Below, one piece after another: positions 43,600-52,662 of a stretch of 64,000 bases of DNA. Location of the stretch: assembly GCF_020386615.1 (NCBI RefSeq), contig NZ_CP077769.1, positions 1,922,001 to 1,986,000 on the forward strand, read 5' to 3'. How positions within the stretch are numbered: position 1 is the first letter of the stretch; each line of letters opens with the position of its first letter. The notes beneath the pieces were generated by a model. The model did no database searches, was not told the DNA's origin, and saw only the letters and a list, made by a program, of their open reading frames with translations. Source of the DNA: Chitinophaga pendula. GTDB lineage: Bacteria > Bacteroidota > Bacteroidia > Chitinophagales > Chitinophagaceae. Made by a program: the position numbers and the translations under genes.

Positions 43600-43651
43600 T
43601 CTCATTCTAATCTTTTTCTAATGCCCACCTAATACGTCCCATTCATCTTTG
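43594..43651 (+). promoter_or_regulatory. Promoter of the heavy-metal efflux operon with four 11-bp-spaced repeats
   Basis: TTCTAAT occurs at 43594, 43605 and 43616 and ACCTAAT at 43627, spaced exactly 11 bases, followed by a -7-like CATCTTTG at 43644-43651 and the ATG 19 bases later. The repeats sit 50, 39, 28 and 17 bases before the -7 box. OmpR-type regulators commonly bind such direct repeats. The first repeat overlaps the kinase stop codon. Confidence 0.65.
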
Positions 43652-43669
43652 CGTCCGAAATAATTATAT

Positions 43670-44953
43670 ATGACGCAAAGATTATGGCTGCTTGTTGGAA
43701 CGATGTTGCTGCTGCTAGGCGGTGGATATACGGCATCGGCACAACAGCGGGACACGCTTTCCCTTACACTATCGCAGGCGCAACAGCGGTTACTGCAGCA
43801 AAACCTTCCGCTGCTGATGCAGCAGTATAGTATTGACTCGGCGAAGGCTGAGGTGATCACGGCTAAATTATACGACAACCCGCAGGTATCGTATGAGAAT
43901 GTGTTGTACAACCACACTAACCGGAAGTGGTTTGATCTTTCTTACGCCGGGGAGAATGTGTTCCAGTTGCAGCAGTTATTCAAGCTGGCCGGTAAGCGGA
44001 ATAAGCAGATCAACCTGGCTAAGAGTGGTGTGCGGATGAGTGAGTACCAGTTTTTCGACCTGTTGCGCACTCTCCGCTATTCCTTAAGAGATACTTTTTA
44101 CAAGCTGTATTATGCGCAGCGGTCGCTGGACATGTATGCCAGCCAGATTGCGTCTTTGCAGCGTATTGTCAAGGCATTTGACGAGCAGCATAACCAGGGG
44201 AATGTGTCGTTGAAGGATATTGTTCGGTTGCGTTCTATGCTGTATGATCTGCAACATGATCAGCTGGAGCAGCAAAAGGACCTGCTGGAGTTGCAGGCAG
44301 ACCTAGCGTTGCTGATACGCGTGCCGAGTACTACGGTGATACGGCCAGTAGCGGTGAGGGATGAGCGTGATCCGGACCTGGTGGCTCAAAGGCCTTACCA
44401 GCAGTTGCTGGACACTGCTTACGTAAATCGTTATGACCTGCAGATTGCCAAAGAGCAAGTGAAATATAGTGAGCTGAACCTACAACTACAGAAAGCCATG
44501 GCTGTACCGGATGTGCAGCTTGGCTTTTCCTATGATAAGCAAGGCAACTTCGAACGTAACTACAATGCGTTGACGATCAGTATGCCATTGCCTTTCTTCA
44601 ACCGTAACCAAGGTAATATCAAAATGGCCCGTGCTACGCTGGCGGGTGATAAGCTCGGTATGCAGTCGCAACAGGATCAGCTAGAGCAGGAAGTGATGAC
44701 CAGTTATCAGCAAGCTTTACAGACGGAGAAGCTGGTGACGGAACTGGACCCTGCTTTCATGCAGCAATATGCTACGCTGATGGGCGAGGTGGAGCGGAAT
44801 TTCCGTTCGCACAACATAGGTCTGCTGGAGTTCACCGATCTGTATGATGCTTACCGCGAGCATGTACTGAAGTATAATGAGCTGCAGTACCAGCGTCATC
44901 GTTCTTTGGAGCAGCTGAATTATTCCACCGGTTCCCTCATTTTTCATCCCTGA
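43670..44953 (+). CDS. Outer-membrane factor of heavy-metal efflux (CusC/CzcC, TolC family)
   Basis: The 427-residue protein has a signal peptide (LLVGTMLLLLGGGYTASAQQ) without lipobox and two TolC-like repeats rich in Gln/Leu coiled coil (for example LSLTLSQAQQRLLQQNLPLL). It shows the late PFFNRNQGNIKMARATLAG motif typical of CzcC-type members. It is the exit duct of the pump encoded by the next two genes, starting 16 bases upstream of the adaptor. Confidence 0.9.
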   Translation: MTQRLWLLVGTMLLLLGGGYTASAQQRDTLSLTLSQAQQRLLQQNLPLLMQQYSIDSAKAEVITAKLYDNPQVSYENVLYNHTNRKWFDLSYAGENVFQLQQLFKLAGKRNKQINLAKSGVRMSEYQFFDLLRTLRYSLRDTFYKLYYAQRSLDMYASQIASLQRIVKAFDEQHNQGNVSLKDIVRLRSMLYDLQHDQLEQQKDLLELQADLALLIRVPSTTVIRPVAVRDERDPDLVAQRPYQQLLDTAYVNRYDLQIAKEQVKYSELNLQLQKAMAVPDVQLGFSYDKQGNFERNYNALTISMPLPFFNRNQGNIKMARATLAGDKLGMQSQQDQLEQEVMTSYQQALQTEKLVTELDPAFMQQYATLMGEVERNFRSHNIGLLEFTDLYDAYREHVLKYNELQYQRHRSLEQLNYSTGSLIFHP

Positions 44954-44969
44954 TAAAATCATCTAACAT

Positions 44970-46073
44970 ATGCAATTTAATAATAGGCAGTATGTACCTA
45001 TACTATTCACCTTATTCACTGCGGCCACGTTGGGCGCCTGTAACAGTCAGCCACAGGAAGTGCCGGTACGGCGTTGGGCGCTGACGGATTCGCTGGTGCG
45101 GACGTTGCAGATCGATACTGCCACCAATCGTCCGGTAGATCAGGAGCTGTACCTGACCGGTAAGATCTCTGTGAATGAAGATAAGGTCGCGCGCATCTTT
45201 CCGATGGTGAGCGGTATTGTGACGGCGGTGAAGGTACACTCCGGCGATTTTGTACAGCAAGGGCAGACACTGGCTGTTATGCGCAGTGCGGAGATGGCCG
45301 GATATTCTGCCGATCATTATACCGCGGAGAGTGAGCTGCAGCTGGCGCGTCGTAATATGGAAGTGGCAGCATCTTTTTTTAAGAGCGGACTGAATGCCCA
45401 GAAGGATGTGGAGGAAGCTAAAAGTAATTATGCCAAAGCGAAGGCCGCTTATGAGAAATCCAAAGAGATACTGGCTATTAACGGAGGTTCGCAGCAGAAC
45501 AGTTATCTGGTGAAGGCGCCGGAAGCCGGGTTTATCATCAGCAAAAAAGCGGTAGAGCATATGCAATGGCGGCCGGATAATGCGGACCCGATCTTTACGG
45601 TAGCTGATCTGAAAGAGGTGTGGGCGATGCTGAATGTATTTGAGTCGGATATTTCCGGTATACGTGAAGGGGATGAGGTGACCATGACTACGTTGGCCTA
45701 TCCTGATAAGGTATTTACCGGCCGTATTGATAAGATATATAATGTACTGGACCCTGATAATAAGGTGATGAAAGCGCGGGTGGTGGTAAAAAATACGGAC
45801 TACCTGCTGAAGCCGGAGATGTTTGTACGTATCCGTGCGGCCAGGCACAGTGATAATGAGATGGTGAGTATTCCTTCGAGGGGGATCATTTTCGACCATG
45901 ACAAATATTATGTGCTGGTACGTACGTTCCGGGCCCCATTTGTAGAGGTAAGGGAGGTACAGATTGCCCGGACGTTGGATGACAGGAGTTATATCGCAAC
46001 CGGGTTACAGCCCGGAGAGCAGGTGATCGCTTCCCGTCAGGTATTTATTTATGAAACGCTGCAAGCACAGTAA
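44970..46073 (+). CDS. Periplasmic adaptor of heavy-metal efflux (CusB/CzcB family)
   Basis: The 367-residue protein has a lipoprotein signal with lipobox LGAC (then NSQPQ). The barrel-sandwich halves are KVARIFPMVSGIVTAVKVHS and NSYLVKAPEAGFIISKKAVE, with a coiled coil between them (SELQLARRNMEVAASFF). A beta-barrel and C-terminal domain (VIASRQVFIYETLQ) follow. It bridges the inner and outer membrane parts. No N-terminal His/Met-rich metal-binding stretch is seen. Confidence 0.91.
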   Translation: MQFNNRQYVPILFTLFTAATLGACNSQPQEVPVRRWALTDSLVRTLQIDTATNRPVDQELYLTGKISVNEDKVARIFPMVSGIVTAVKVHSGDFVQQGQTLAVMRSAEMAGYSADHYTAESELQLARRNMEVAASFFKSGLNAQKDVEEAKSNYAKAKAAYEKSKEILAINGGSQQNSYLVKAPEAGFIISKKAVEHMQWRPDNADPIFTVADLKEVWAMLNVFESDISGIREGDEVTMTTLAYPDKVFTGRIDKIYNVLDPDNKVMKARVVVKNTDYLLKPEMFVRIRAARHSDNEMVSIPSRGIIFDHDKYYVLVRTFRAPFVEVREVQIARTLDDRSYIATGLQPGEQVIASRQVFIYETLQAQ

Positions 46074-46096
46074 GCTGGCACAGACCTATTATAATT

Positions 46097-49000
46097 ATGA
46101 ACAAGATCTTCAAGAAGGTACTGGCTTTCTCGCTCAGCAACCGGTATTTCATATTTTTTGCAGCTGGTCTGCTGGCGGTGGCGGGATATGTCAGTTTTAA
46201 ACAGATAGGGATAGAAGCATTTCCGGATGTAACGAATACTTCGGTGACGATCATCACGCAGTGGTCGGGTCGTAGTGCGGAGGAAGTGGAGAAATTCGTG
46301 ACGCGTCCGATCGAGATTGCGATGAACAGGGCGCAGAAGAAAACGCATATCCGTTCTTCTTCGTTGTTCGGGCTGTCGGTGGTAAAGGTGGTGTTTGACG
46401 ATGATGTGGATGACACTTTTGCCCGGCAGCAGATAAATAACAATATTACCTCGGCGGACCTGCCGGATGGGGTGTCGCCGGATATACAGCCACCATATGG
46501 GCCTACTGGTGAGATCTACCGGTATACGCTGGAGAGCAACAAACGATCGGTGCAGGAGTTGAAGACGTTACAGGACTGGGTGGTAGAGCGTAATCTGCTG
46601 GCGGTACCGGGGGTGGCAGACATTGTCAGCTTTGGCGGTTCTGTTAAAATATACGAGGTGAAGGTTAACCCTGATAAGGCGGTACAGTATGATATCAGTG
46701 CGACAGAGCTTTACCAGGCGTTGGCGAAAAGTAATATTAACGTGGGCGGGGATGTGATCGTAAAGAATGCCCAGGCCTATGTGGTGAGGGGGATCGGTAT
46801 CCTGAACAATGTGGATGAGATACGTAATATTATTGTAGATCATATTAATGGTACGCCGGTACTGGTAAAAGATGTGGCAAATGTGACGGTGTCTTCGTTA
46901 CCACGTCTTGGGCAGGTAGGTCGCGACCTGGATCATGATGTGGTGCAAGGTATAGTGGTGATGCGGAAGGGGGAGAACCCTGCGAATGTGATCGAGCAGC
47001 TGAAGCTGAAGATCGCGGATCTGAATGAGCGGATCTTACCGGAGGATGTGAAGATCAAGACCTTCTATAACCGGGAGGACCTGATCGACTATGCCACCCA
47101 TACCGTGTTGCACAACATGTTGGAGGGGATCATCTTTGTAACGGTGATCGTGTTTCTGTTCATGGCGGACTGGCGTACCACTATTATTGTGGCGGTGGTG
47201 ATACCATTGTCGTTGTTATTTGCCTTTATCTGCCTGCGGTTGAAGGGGATGAGTGCGAACCTGCTTTCTATGGGGGCTATTGACTTTGGTATTATTATCG
47301 ACGGGGCGGTCGTCATGATGGAGGGGATCTTTGTGGTGCTGGACCGGCGGGCCCATCATATGGGGATGCAGCGGTTCAACCAGCTGAGTAAGCTGGGGAT
47401 GATACGACGGGCCTGTATGGAGAACGGCAAAAGTATCTTCTTTGCCAAGTTGATCATCATCACGGGGTTGCTGCCCATTTTCGCTTTTGAGAAGGTGGAA
47501 GGTAAGATGTTCTCTCCGCTGGCATGGACGCTTGGTTTTGCCTTGCTGGGGGCTTTGATCCTGACATTTACGCTGGTACCGGCAATGGCCAGTGTATTAT
47601 TAAAGAAGAATGTGCGGGAGAAACACAATGTATTTGTTGAGTTCCTCAACAAGTATACCCTACGTTTATTCGATCGTGTGTTCAGGCGGAAGGGAGCCTG
47701 GTTTGCCGGTGCGCTGACGGTGTTGGCTATTGGTCTATATTGTTTCCGTTTTCTGGGAACGGAGTTCCTGCCGGAGTTGAATGAAGGCGCGATCTATATA
47801 AGGGCTACGGGGCCGTTGAGTACGTCGCTGGACGAATCGGTGAAGCTGGCCAACGAGATGCGTAAGAAGTTGTTGGCTTTCCCGGAAGTGAAGCAGGTGA
47901 TCTCCCAGACGGGCCGGCCGAATGATGGTACGGATGCGACGGGATTCTATAATATAGAGTTCCATGCAGACATTTACCCGAAGGATCAGTGGAAGCGGAA
48001 GATCACGAAGGAACAATTAGTGGAGAGTATGCAACGGCAGCTAGAGGGGACACCCGGGATATCGCTTAGTTTTTCGCAGCCGATCATGGATAATGTGGCG
48101 GAGGCGGTATCTGGTGTTAAAGGGTCTATCGTAGTGAAGCTGTTTGGCGATGACTTTAAGGTGATCGAGCAGCGGGAGGAGCAGATAGAGCGGATATTGA
48201 AGACGGTGGACGGTATCGAGGACCTGGGGATATTGCGTAACCTGGGTCAGCCGGAGTTGCGTATCAACCTGAGCCAGGAGAAGATGGCGTTGTATGGTGT
48301 GACGACGGAGGATGCGAACTCCATTGTGGAGATGGCGATCGGCGGTAAGGCAGCGACGCGGATCTACGAAGGGGAGAAGTATTTTGACCTGCGTATCCGT
48401 TATCCGGAGTCGTTCCGTGAGGATGAGCACTCTATCGGGGATCTGATGGTGCCTACCTTGCGGGGTAGTAAAGTGCCTTTGAAGGAGATTGCGACGATTG
48501 ACCACGTGGTGGGGCCCAGTATCATATACCGGGATAAGCACCTGCGTTATGGGGCGATCAAATTTTCCGTGAGGGGCCGTGATATGGGTAGTACTATACA
48601 GGAGGCCCGTCAGAAGGTAGGTGCGCAGGTGAAGATACCGAAGGGGTATACGTTGGAGTGGGCCGGTGATTTTGAGAATCAGGAGCGGGCGACGGACCGG
48701 CTGACGAAGGTCGTGCCGATCAGTTTATTGCTTATTTTCCTGATCCTATTTATGTTATTTGGTAAGATCAAGGATGCGTTGCTAGTGTTGGGTAATGTCC
48801 CCTTCGCTATACTTGGCGGGATCTTTGCGCTCTGGTTTACGCATACGAACTTCAGTATTTCGGCAGGGATTGGGTTTATAGCGCTGTTTGGTATATGTGT
48901 ACAGAATGGGGTGATCCTGACATCGCGATTTAAGAATAACATCCGTGTACTGGGTGGCCAGGCTGATTTCAGTTTGTCGCTGGCGATCCGGGAGGGGGTA

Positions 49001-49216
49001 GCATCGAGAGTGCGACCAGTGGTAATGACGGCGATGATGGCGGCTATTGGCCTGTTGCCGGCAGCTACGAGTGTGGGAATAGGATCTGAAACCGCCCGTC
49101 CATTGGCGAGAGTAGTGATTGGAGGATTAATAACTGATACTTTGTTCAACCTTTTTATCTTCCCGGTTGTTTTCTATTGGGCATACCGTCGTAGTTTACA
49201 CAAGCCCGGGAACTGA
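46097..49216 (+). CDS. Heavy-metal efflux RND pump (CusA/CzcA family, HME)
   Basis: The 1039-residue pump starts MNKIFKKVLAFSLSNRY. It has twelve predicted membrane segments and HME-type motifs: ITQWSGRSAEEVEKFVTRPI, helix 4 with MGAIDFGIIIDGAVVMMEGI (conserved Asp residues of metal transporters), and GTEFLPELNEGAIYIRATGP. The C-terminal GIFALWFTHTNFSISAGIGF segment also fits the HME type. It exports metal ions such as Cu(I)/Ag(I) or Zn/Co/Cd; motif reading does not settle which. Last gene of the operon. Confidence 0.95.
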   Translation: MNKIFKKVLAFSLSNRYFIFFAAGLLAVAGYVSFKQIGIEAFPDVTNTSVTIITQWSGRSAEEVEKFVTRPIEIAMNRAQKKTHIRSSSLFGLSVVKVVFDDDVDDTFARQQINNNITSADLPDGVSPDIQPPYGPTGEIYRYTLESNKRSVQELKTLQDWVVERNLLAVPGVADIVSFGGSVKIYEVKVNPDKAVQYDISATELYQALAKSNINVGGDVIVKNAQAYVVRGIGILNNVDEIRNIIVDHINGTPVLVKDVANVTVSSLPRLGQVGRDLDHDVVQGIVVMRKGENPANVIEQLKLKIADLNERILPEDVKIKTFYNREDLIDYATHTVLHNMLEGIIFVTVIVFLFMADWRTTIIVAVVIPLSLLFAFICLRLKGMSANLLSMGAIDFGIIIDGAVVMMEGIFVVLDRRAHHMGMQRFNQLSKLGMIRRACMENGKSIFFAKLIIITGLLPIFAFEKVEGKMFSPLAWTLGFALLGALILTFTLVPAMASVLLKKNVREKHNVFVEFLNKYTLRLFDRVFRRKGAWFAGALTVLAIGLYCFRFLGTEFLPELNEGAIYIRATGPLSTSLDESVKLANEMRKKLLAFPEVKQVISQTGRPNDGTDATGFYNIEFHADIYPKDQWKRKITKEQLVESMQRQLEGTPGISLSFSQPIMDNVAEAVSGVKGSIVVKLFGDDFKVIEQREEQIERILKTVDGIEDLGILRNLGQPELRINLSQEKMALYGVTTEDANSIVEMAIGGKAATRIYEGEKYFDLRIRYPESFREDEHSIGDLMVPTLRGSKVPLKEIATIDHVVGPSIIYRDKHLRYGAIKFSVRGRDMGSTIQEARQKVGAQVKIPKGYTLEWAGDFENQERATDRLTKVVPISLLLIFLILFMLFGKIKDALLVLGNVPFAILGGIFALWFTHTNFSISAGIGFIALFGICVQNGVILTSRFKNNIRVLGGQADFSLSLAIREGVASRVRPVVMTAMMAAIGLLPAATSVGIGSETARPLARVVIGGLITDTLFNLFIFPVVFYWAYRRSLHKPGN

Positions 49217-49276
49217 TCTGTTTAAATTATTAGATCCGTCAAAAGGCATTTTTTTTGCTTAGTTTTAGTTGTTGAT

Positions 49277-49314
49277 AAGCTCTCCTGCGTTCAAAAGCGT
49301 AGGGGAGCTTTTTT
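49277..49314 (+). terminator. Rho-independent terminator of the metal efflux operon
   Basis: AAGCTCTCCTGCG and the complementary CGTAGGGGAGCTT form a stem with mismatches and an AAAA-containing loop, followed by TTTT, 60 bases past the pump stop codon. Confidence 0.85.
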
Positions 49315-49354
49315 ATATTAATAAGATAATAATATAAGAATAAGTGATCTTTAA

Positions 49355-49362
49355 TATATTTG
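49355..49362 (+). promoter_or_regulatory. -7 promoter box of the AI-2E transporter gene
   Basis: TATATTTG matches TAnnTTTG exactly. Because it covers the TTG at 49360, translation most likely starts at ATG 49372 or 49378 rather than at that TTG. Confidence 0.55.
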
Positions 49363-49371
49363 AGTAAATCT

Positions 49372-50424
49372 ATGAGCATGAGAATAAGAACTCTACCCTT
49401 TAGCGCAAAACTGGCTTATACGTTGATTTCGTTGGTATTGATTGTATATATATGTCATATTGCTGCGGAGATCATTATTCCCCTGACCTTTGCCTTCCTG
49501 GCGGCGATCCTATTGTTGCCGCTGGCCAATTTGCTGGAGCGATGGCGTTTTCCCCGTGGGCTGGCGGCATTTGTATCGGTATTTATATTTGTGATCGCGC
49601 TGGCCGGGGTATTATCGCTGCTGGTATCGCAGATGGCTTCTTTCATTTCTGACTTTCCTTCGCTGGAGCGGCAGTTACTGCATTCGATAGACCTGTTGCA
49701 GGGCTGGATCCATGCACGGTTCCATATAGATGCCACTACTCAGATGGATTACCTGGAGAAGGTGGCGGTAGGTACTTTGGGTACGGCGACCTCCTTTGTG
49801 AGCCAGACATTTGTATCTATTTCCAGTATGGTAGTATTTGTGGTATTTGTGCTGCTGTATACTTTTTTCCTGTTATTATACCGGCGGCAGCTGGTTCGTT
49901 TTCTGGTACGTTTGTTCCGGGAGAAGCACCAGGAGACGCTGCAGGATGTGCTGGGTCAGACCCGGTTCATTATTAAGAGTTATGTATCCGGGTTGTTGAT
50001 CGAGATGGTGGTGGTGGCGCTGCTGAACTGTGCCGTATTCTGGATATTAGGTATCAAGTATGCGACGCTGCTGGGTATTATGGCTGCGATGTTCAATATC
50101 ATTCCTTATATAGGCATTTTTACGGCGATTGTCCTGAGTATGCTGGTGACGTTGACCAGCGGTACTTTTGGCGGGGCGTTGCAGGTAGGAGTGGTGTTAT
50201 TCCTGGTGCACCTGCTGGACAGCAATATCCTGTTGCCCCGTATTGTAGGGTCCAAGGTGAAGATCAATGCGCTGGTCACTATTGTGGGTGTGGTGTTGGG
50301 AAGTATGTTGTGGGGGATACCCGGCATGTTCCTGGCGATACCGCTGATCGCGATTATGAAAATAGCTTTTGAGCATATAGAATATCTTGCCCCTTGGGCT
50401 ATCTTGCTGGGTGATGATGTGTAA
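49372..50424 (+). CDS. AI-2E family transporter (PerM-like)
   Basis: The 350-residue membrane protein has paired helices at the N-terminus (TLISLVLIVYICHIAAEIII, LTFAFLAAILLLPLANLLE), a central loop and the C-terminal family signature IKYATLLGIMAAMFNIIPYI followed by HLLDSNILLPRIVGSKVKIN and MLWGIPGMFLAIPLIAIMK. Members export autoinducer-2 or act as ion/H+ antiporters; the substrate here is unknown. It stands alone between the metal pump and a glycosidase gene. Confidence 0.92.
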   Translation: MSMRIRTLPFSAKLAYTLISLVLIVYICHIAAEIIIPLTFAFLAAILLLPLANLLERWRFPRGLAAFVSVFIFVIALAGVLSLLVSQMASFISDFPSLERQLLHSIDLLQGWIHARFHIDATTQMDYLEKVAVGTLGTATSFVSQTFVSISSMVVFVVFVLLYTFFLLLYRRQLVRFLVRLFREKHQETLQDVLGQTRFIIKSYVSGLLIEMVVVALLNCAVFWILGIKYATLLGIMAAMFNIIPYIGIFTAIVLSMLVTLTSGTFGGALQVGVVLFLVHLLDSNILLPRIVGSKVKINALVTIVGVVLGSMLWGIPGMFLAIPLIAIMKIAFEHIEYLAPWAILLGDDV

Positions 50425-50492
50425 TAATACAATTCTTGTATTATCTTTAGCTATGCGCCATGCGCGTATAGCTTAACACGTTATGTAACGTG
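50424..50492 (+). repeat. Three consecutive inverted repeats
   Basis: ATAATACAA/TTGTATTAT (50424-50444, three-base loop), GCTATGCGC/GCGC-GT-ATAGC (50450-50472) and CACGTTATGTAACGTG (50477-50492) follow each other between the transporter and the GH20-like gene. The first overlaps the stop codon region and may be a terminator. TATCTTTA (50442-50449) is one base off the -7 consensus. Confidence 0.5.
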
Positions 50493-50534
50493 CGTTCGTC
50501 TCCGGATGTACGTGACATTTAAAACCCTGCAAAC

Positions 50535-51662
50535 ATGAAAAACACCCTGTATTTGTTGCTGAGCATCCTCGTGCTCAGTGCTTTCCGTAATGTTGGTACT
50601 GTTGACGGTAGTGTACGTACCCCTGCTGTACATCCTGACAGCCTGTTGCCTGTTAGGGGATTTTGTATTGCTGCGCCACGGCCGTCGGAGCTGGCGCGGT
50701 TCCTGACTTTTGTAGAGAAAGAGCTGGCGACACGCCAGGTGAACACGCTTGTATTACGGATAGACTGGAATTACCAGTTTGCTTCTCATCCGGAGTTGCG
50801 TGATTCGGCGGCTTTATCCAAGCAGCAGGTGCAGCAGCTGGTGAAGTTGTGCAAGCGGCTGAACATCCGGCTGATTCCGCAGATCAATTTGTTGGGTCAT
50901 CAGTCCTGGGCGGGAGAGACGCATAACCTGTTGCGGGTATATCCGCAGTTTGATGAGACGCCGCAGGTGAAGATGCCGGAGAAGTATGTATGGCCTAATC
51001 CAGATGGGCTTTACTGTAAGAGTTACTGTCCGCGTCATCCGGAGGTGCATAAGATCGTATTTGAGCTGGTGGATGAGATCTGTGACGTGTTTGAGTCTAC
51101 GGCTTTCCATGCCGGGATGGACGAGGTGTTTTATATAGGGGAGCAGCAGTGTCCGCGTTGTAACGGTGCTGACAAGGCGGAGTTGTTTGCTGCGGAGGTG
51201 ACGAAGATCAGCCAGCACCTGGCGCAAAAGAACCGACAGTTGTGGATATGGGGTGACCGGCTGCTGGATGGCAAGACGACGGGGCTGGGGATGTGGGAAG
51301 CCAGTTTTAACAATACTTACCGAGCGATAGACATGATCCCGAAAGACGTGATGATCTGCGACTGGCATTATGAGCGTCCTGATAAGACGCCAGTATATTT
51401 TGCGATGAAGGGGCTGAATGTGATCACCTGTCCGTGGCGGATGCCAGGCAATGCGGTGGCACAGCTGAAGGATATGTTGCAATTCCGGGAGAGTGCGACG
51501 GCGGACATGAAGCCCAGGTTCCAGGGGATGATGCAGACGATATGGTCTGGTGCGGGAGCGTTTATGGATGAATTTTACGGGGTGCGTAAGGACCCGAAAG
51601 ATACGGTGAATACATCGGCGAACTGTTACCGTACTTTGTTTGCCGAGATTGCGAAGCAATAG
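50535..51662 (+). CDS. GH20-like glycoside hydrolase (beta-N-acetylhexosaminidase family catalytic domain)
   Basis: The 375-residue protein has a signal peptide (LYLLLSILVLSAF) and a TIM-barrel pattern: strands VNTLVLRIDWNYQF and IRLIPQINLLGHQSW, and the GH20-type Asp-Glu pair at 196-197 in FHAGMDEVFYIGEQQCPRCN. QLWIWGDRLLDG and the late CPWRMPG segment follow. It lacks the usual extra N-terminal GH20b domain. Cysteine pairs (CPRC, CKSYC) are unusual and could form disulfides. It probably removes amino sugars in the periplasm or at the surface, but it diverges from standard hexosaminidases, so the substrate is open. Confidence 0.8.
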   Translation: MKNTLYLLLSILVLSAFRNVGTVDGSVRTPAVHPDSLLPVRGFCIAAPRPSELARFLTFVEKELATRQVNTLVLRIDWNYQFASHPELRDSAALSKQQVQQLVKLCKRLNIRLIPQINLLGHQSWAGETHNLLRVYPQFDETPQVKMPEKYVWPNPDGLYCKSYCPRHPEVHKIVFELVDEICDVFESTAFHAGMDEVFYIGEQQCPRCNGADKAELFAAEVTKISQHLAQKNRQLWIWGDRLLDGKTTGLGMWEASFNNTYRAIDMIPKDVMICDWHYERPDKTPVYFAMKGLNVITCPWRMPGNAVAQLKDMLQFRESATADMKPRFQGMMQTIWSGAGAFMDEFYGVRKDPKDTVNTSANCYRTLFAEIAKQ

Positions 51663-51680
51663 TTTTGACACTTATTACGG

Positions 51681-51736
51681 AAGACGGCAGGAAGGCGAGG
51701 GGAGTGATATCCCTTTGATTTCCTGCCGTCTTTCTT
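51681..51736. terminator. Bidirectional terminator hairpin
   Basis: AAGACGGCAGGAA (51681-51693) and TTCCTGCCGTCTT (51720-51732) are complementary. The hairpin lies between the convergent glycosidase and AraC-type genes and is followed by TTCTT on the plus strand. Confidence 0.8.
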
Positions 51737-51741
51737 GTATG

Positions 51742-52662
51742 TCAGAGGCAGCGTTTCATGTAGGGGATGTATATCTCGCAGAGGCGTGGGCCGGTGAGGG
51801 AGATAAAGAAGTGGTTACCACTCATTTTGAAGATGCCCTCCTGGCAACTGCGATTGATGAATTCGTACATGGGAACGCCGGCGCTGGCGAAGTCCAGCGG
51901 CACGGGCAGGCGGTAGTAATATCCACCCGGGAGTTTCTTTCGGAAGAAGCGGAATTCGTCACGTTGCAGTTGTTCGTGAATGGCTGTTTGATCTTTTGGG
52001 ATGGCGAGGCCGGCGAACATGGAGAGTTTTTCGTAGTTGGTAACCGGAACGGCATCGAGCGTACCGGTGATGAACATGGACTTTTTGATGTCCAGGTGTC
52101 TTTTGAGGCGATTGAAGCGTTCTTCTTCGGCGGCCATGCGGATGATCATTTGGGTGATGGGATCCTGGCCGAGGGAGAGGAAGTTATAGTAAAGTGTGGA
52201 TTCGGGCAGGTAGATGCTTTCGGCCCGGTCTATATTAAAGAACTGGTTGATGGAGACCCCAGCTGCCGCGGTGGCGGCGACGATCATTTCTGTCAGTTCC
52301 AATGTACGTTGTTCATTGGGGAGGATGTGAATGCCGCGCCATTTGTTGGGGCTTTGACCATAGTGTTGTGTGAATGCTTTGGTAAAAGCGGCTACGGTGG
52401 CATAGCCGGTGCGTTCGCTGATTTCGGTGACGTTGTAGTCGCTGTGTCTAAGGAGGCCGGCGCCGGTTTCGAGGCGATGGCGTTTGACGTATTGTCCGAA
52501 AGGTTCGCCGGTGATCCTGGCGAAAGTGTGATAGAAATAAGAATAGGATATGCCTAACCAGTCCGCAACGGTTTTAATATCAATTTGTTCGGCGAGGTTA
52601 TTATCTGCGTATCCTAATCCATGGAGTGCATAAGCATGCTGGAGTTCAGGAGTGGGCTTCAT
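51742..52662 (-). CDS. AraC-family regulator with N-terminal HTH and GyrI-like effector domain (Rob-like)
   Basis: The 306-residue protein has the order typical of Rob rather than AraC. The double HTH comes first (about 20-115: IKTVADWLGISYSYFYHTFA, LETGAGLLRHSDYNVTEISE, TGYATVAAFTKAFTQHYGQS). A C-terminal domain of about 180 residues resembles the GyrI-like/effector-binding fold (KLSMFAGLAIP, LPGGYYYRLPVPLD, CEIYIPY). It likely senses a small molecule. Its target is unknown; the RND drug pump elsewhere in the window is a possible but unsupported candidate. Confidence 0.87.
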   Translation of the reverse strand: MKPTPELQHAYALHGLGYADNNLAEQIDIKTVADWLGISYSYFYHTFARITGEPFGQYVKRHRLETGAGLLRHSDYNVTEISERTGYATVAAFTKAFTQHYGQSPNKWRGIHILPNEQRTLELTEMIVAATAAAGVSINQFFNIDRAESIYLPESTLYYNFLSLGQDPITQMIIRMAAEEERFNRLKRHLDIKKSMFITGTLDAVPVTNYEKLSMFAGLAIPKDQTAIHEQLQRDEFRFFRKKLPGGYYYRLPVPLDFASAGVPMYEFINRSCQEGIFKMSGNHFFISLTGPRLCEIYIPYMKRCL

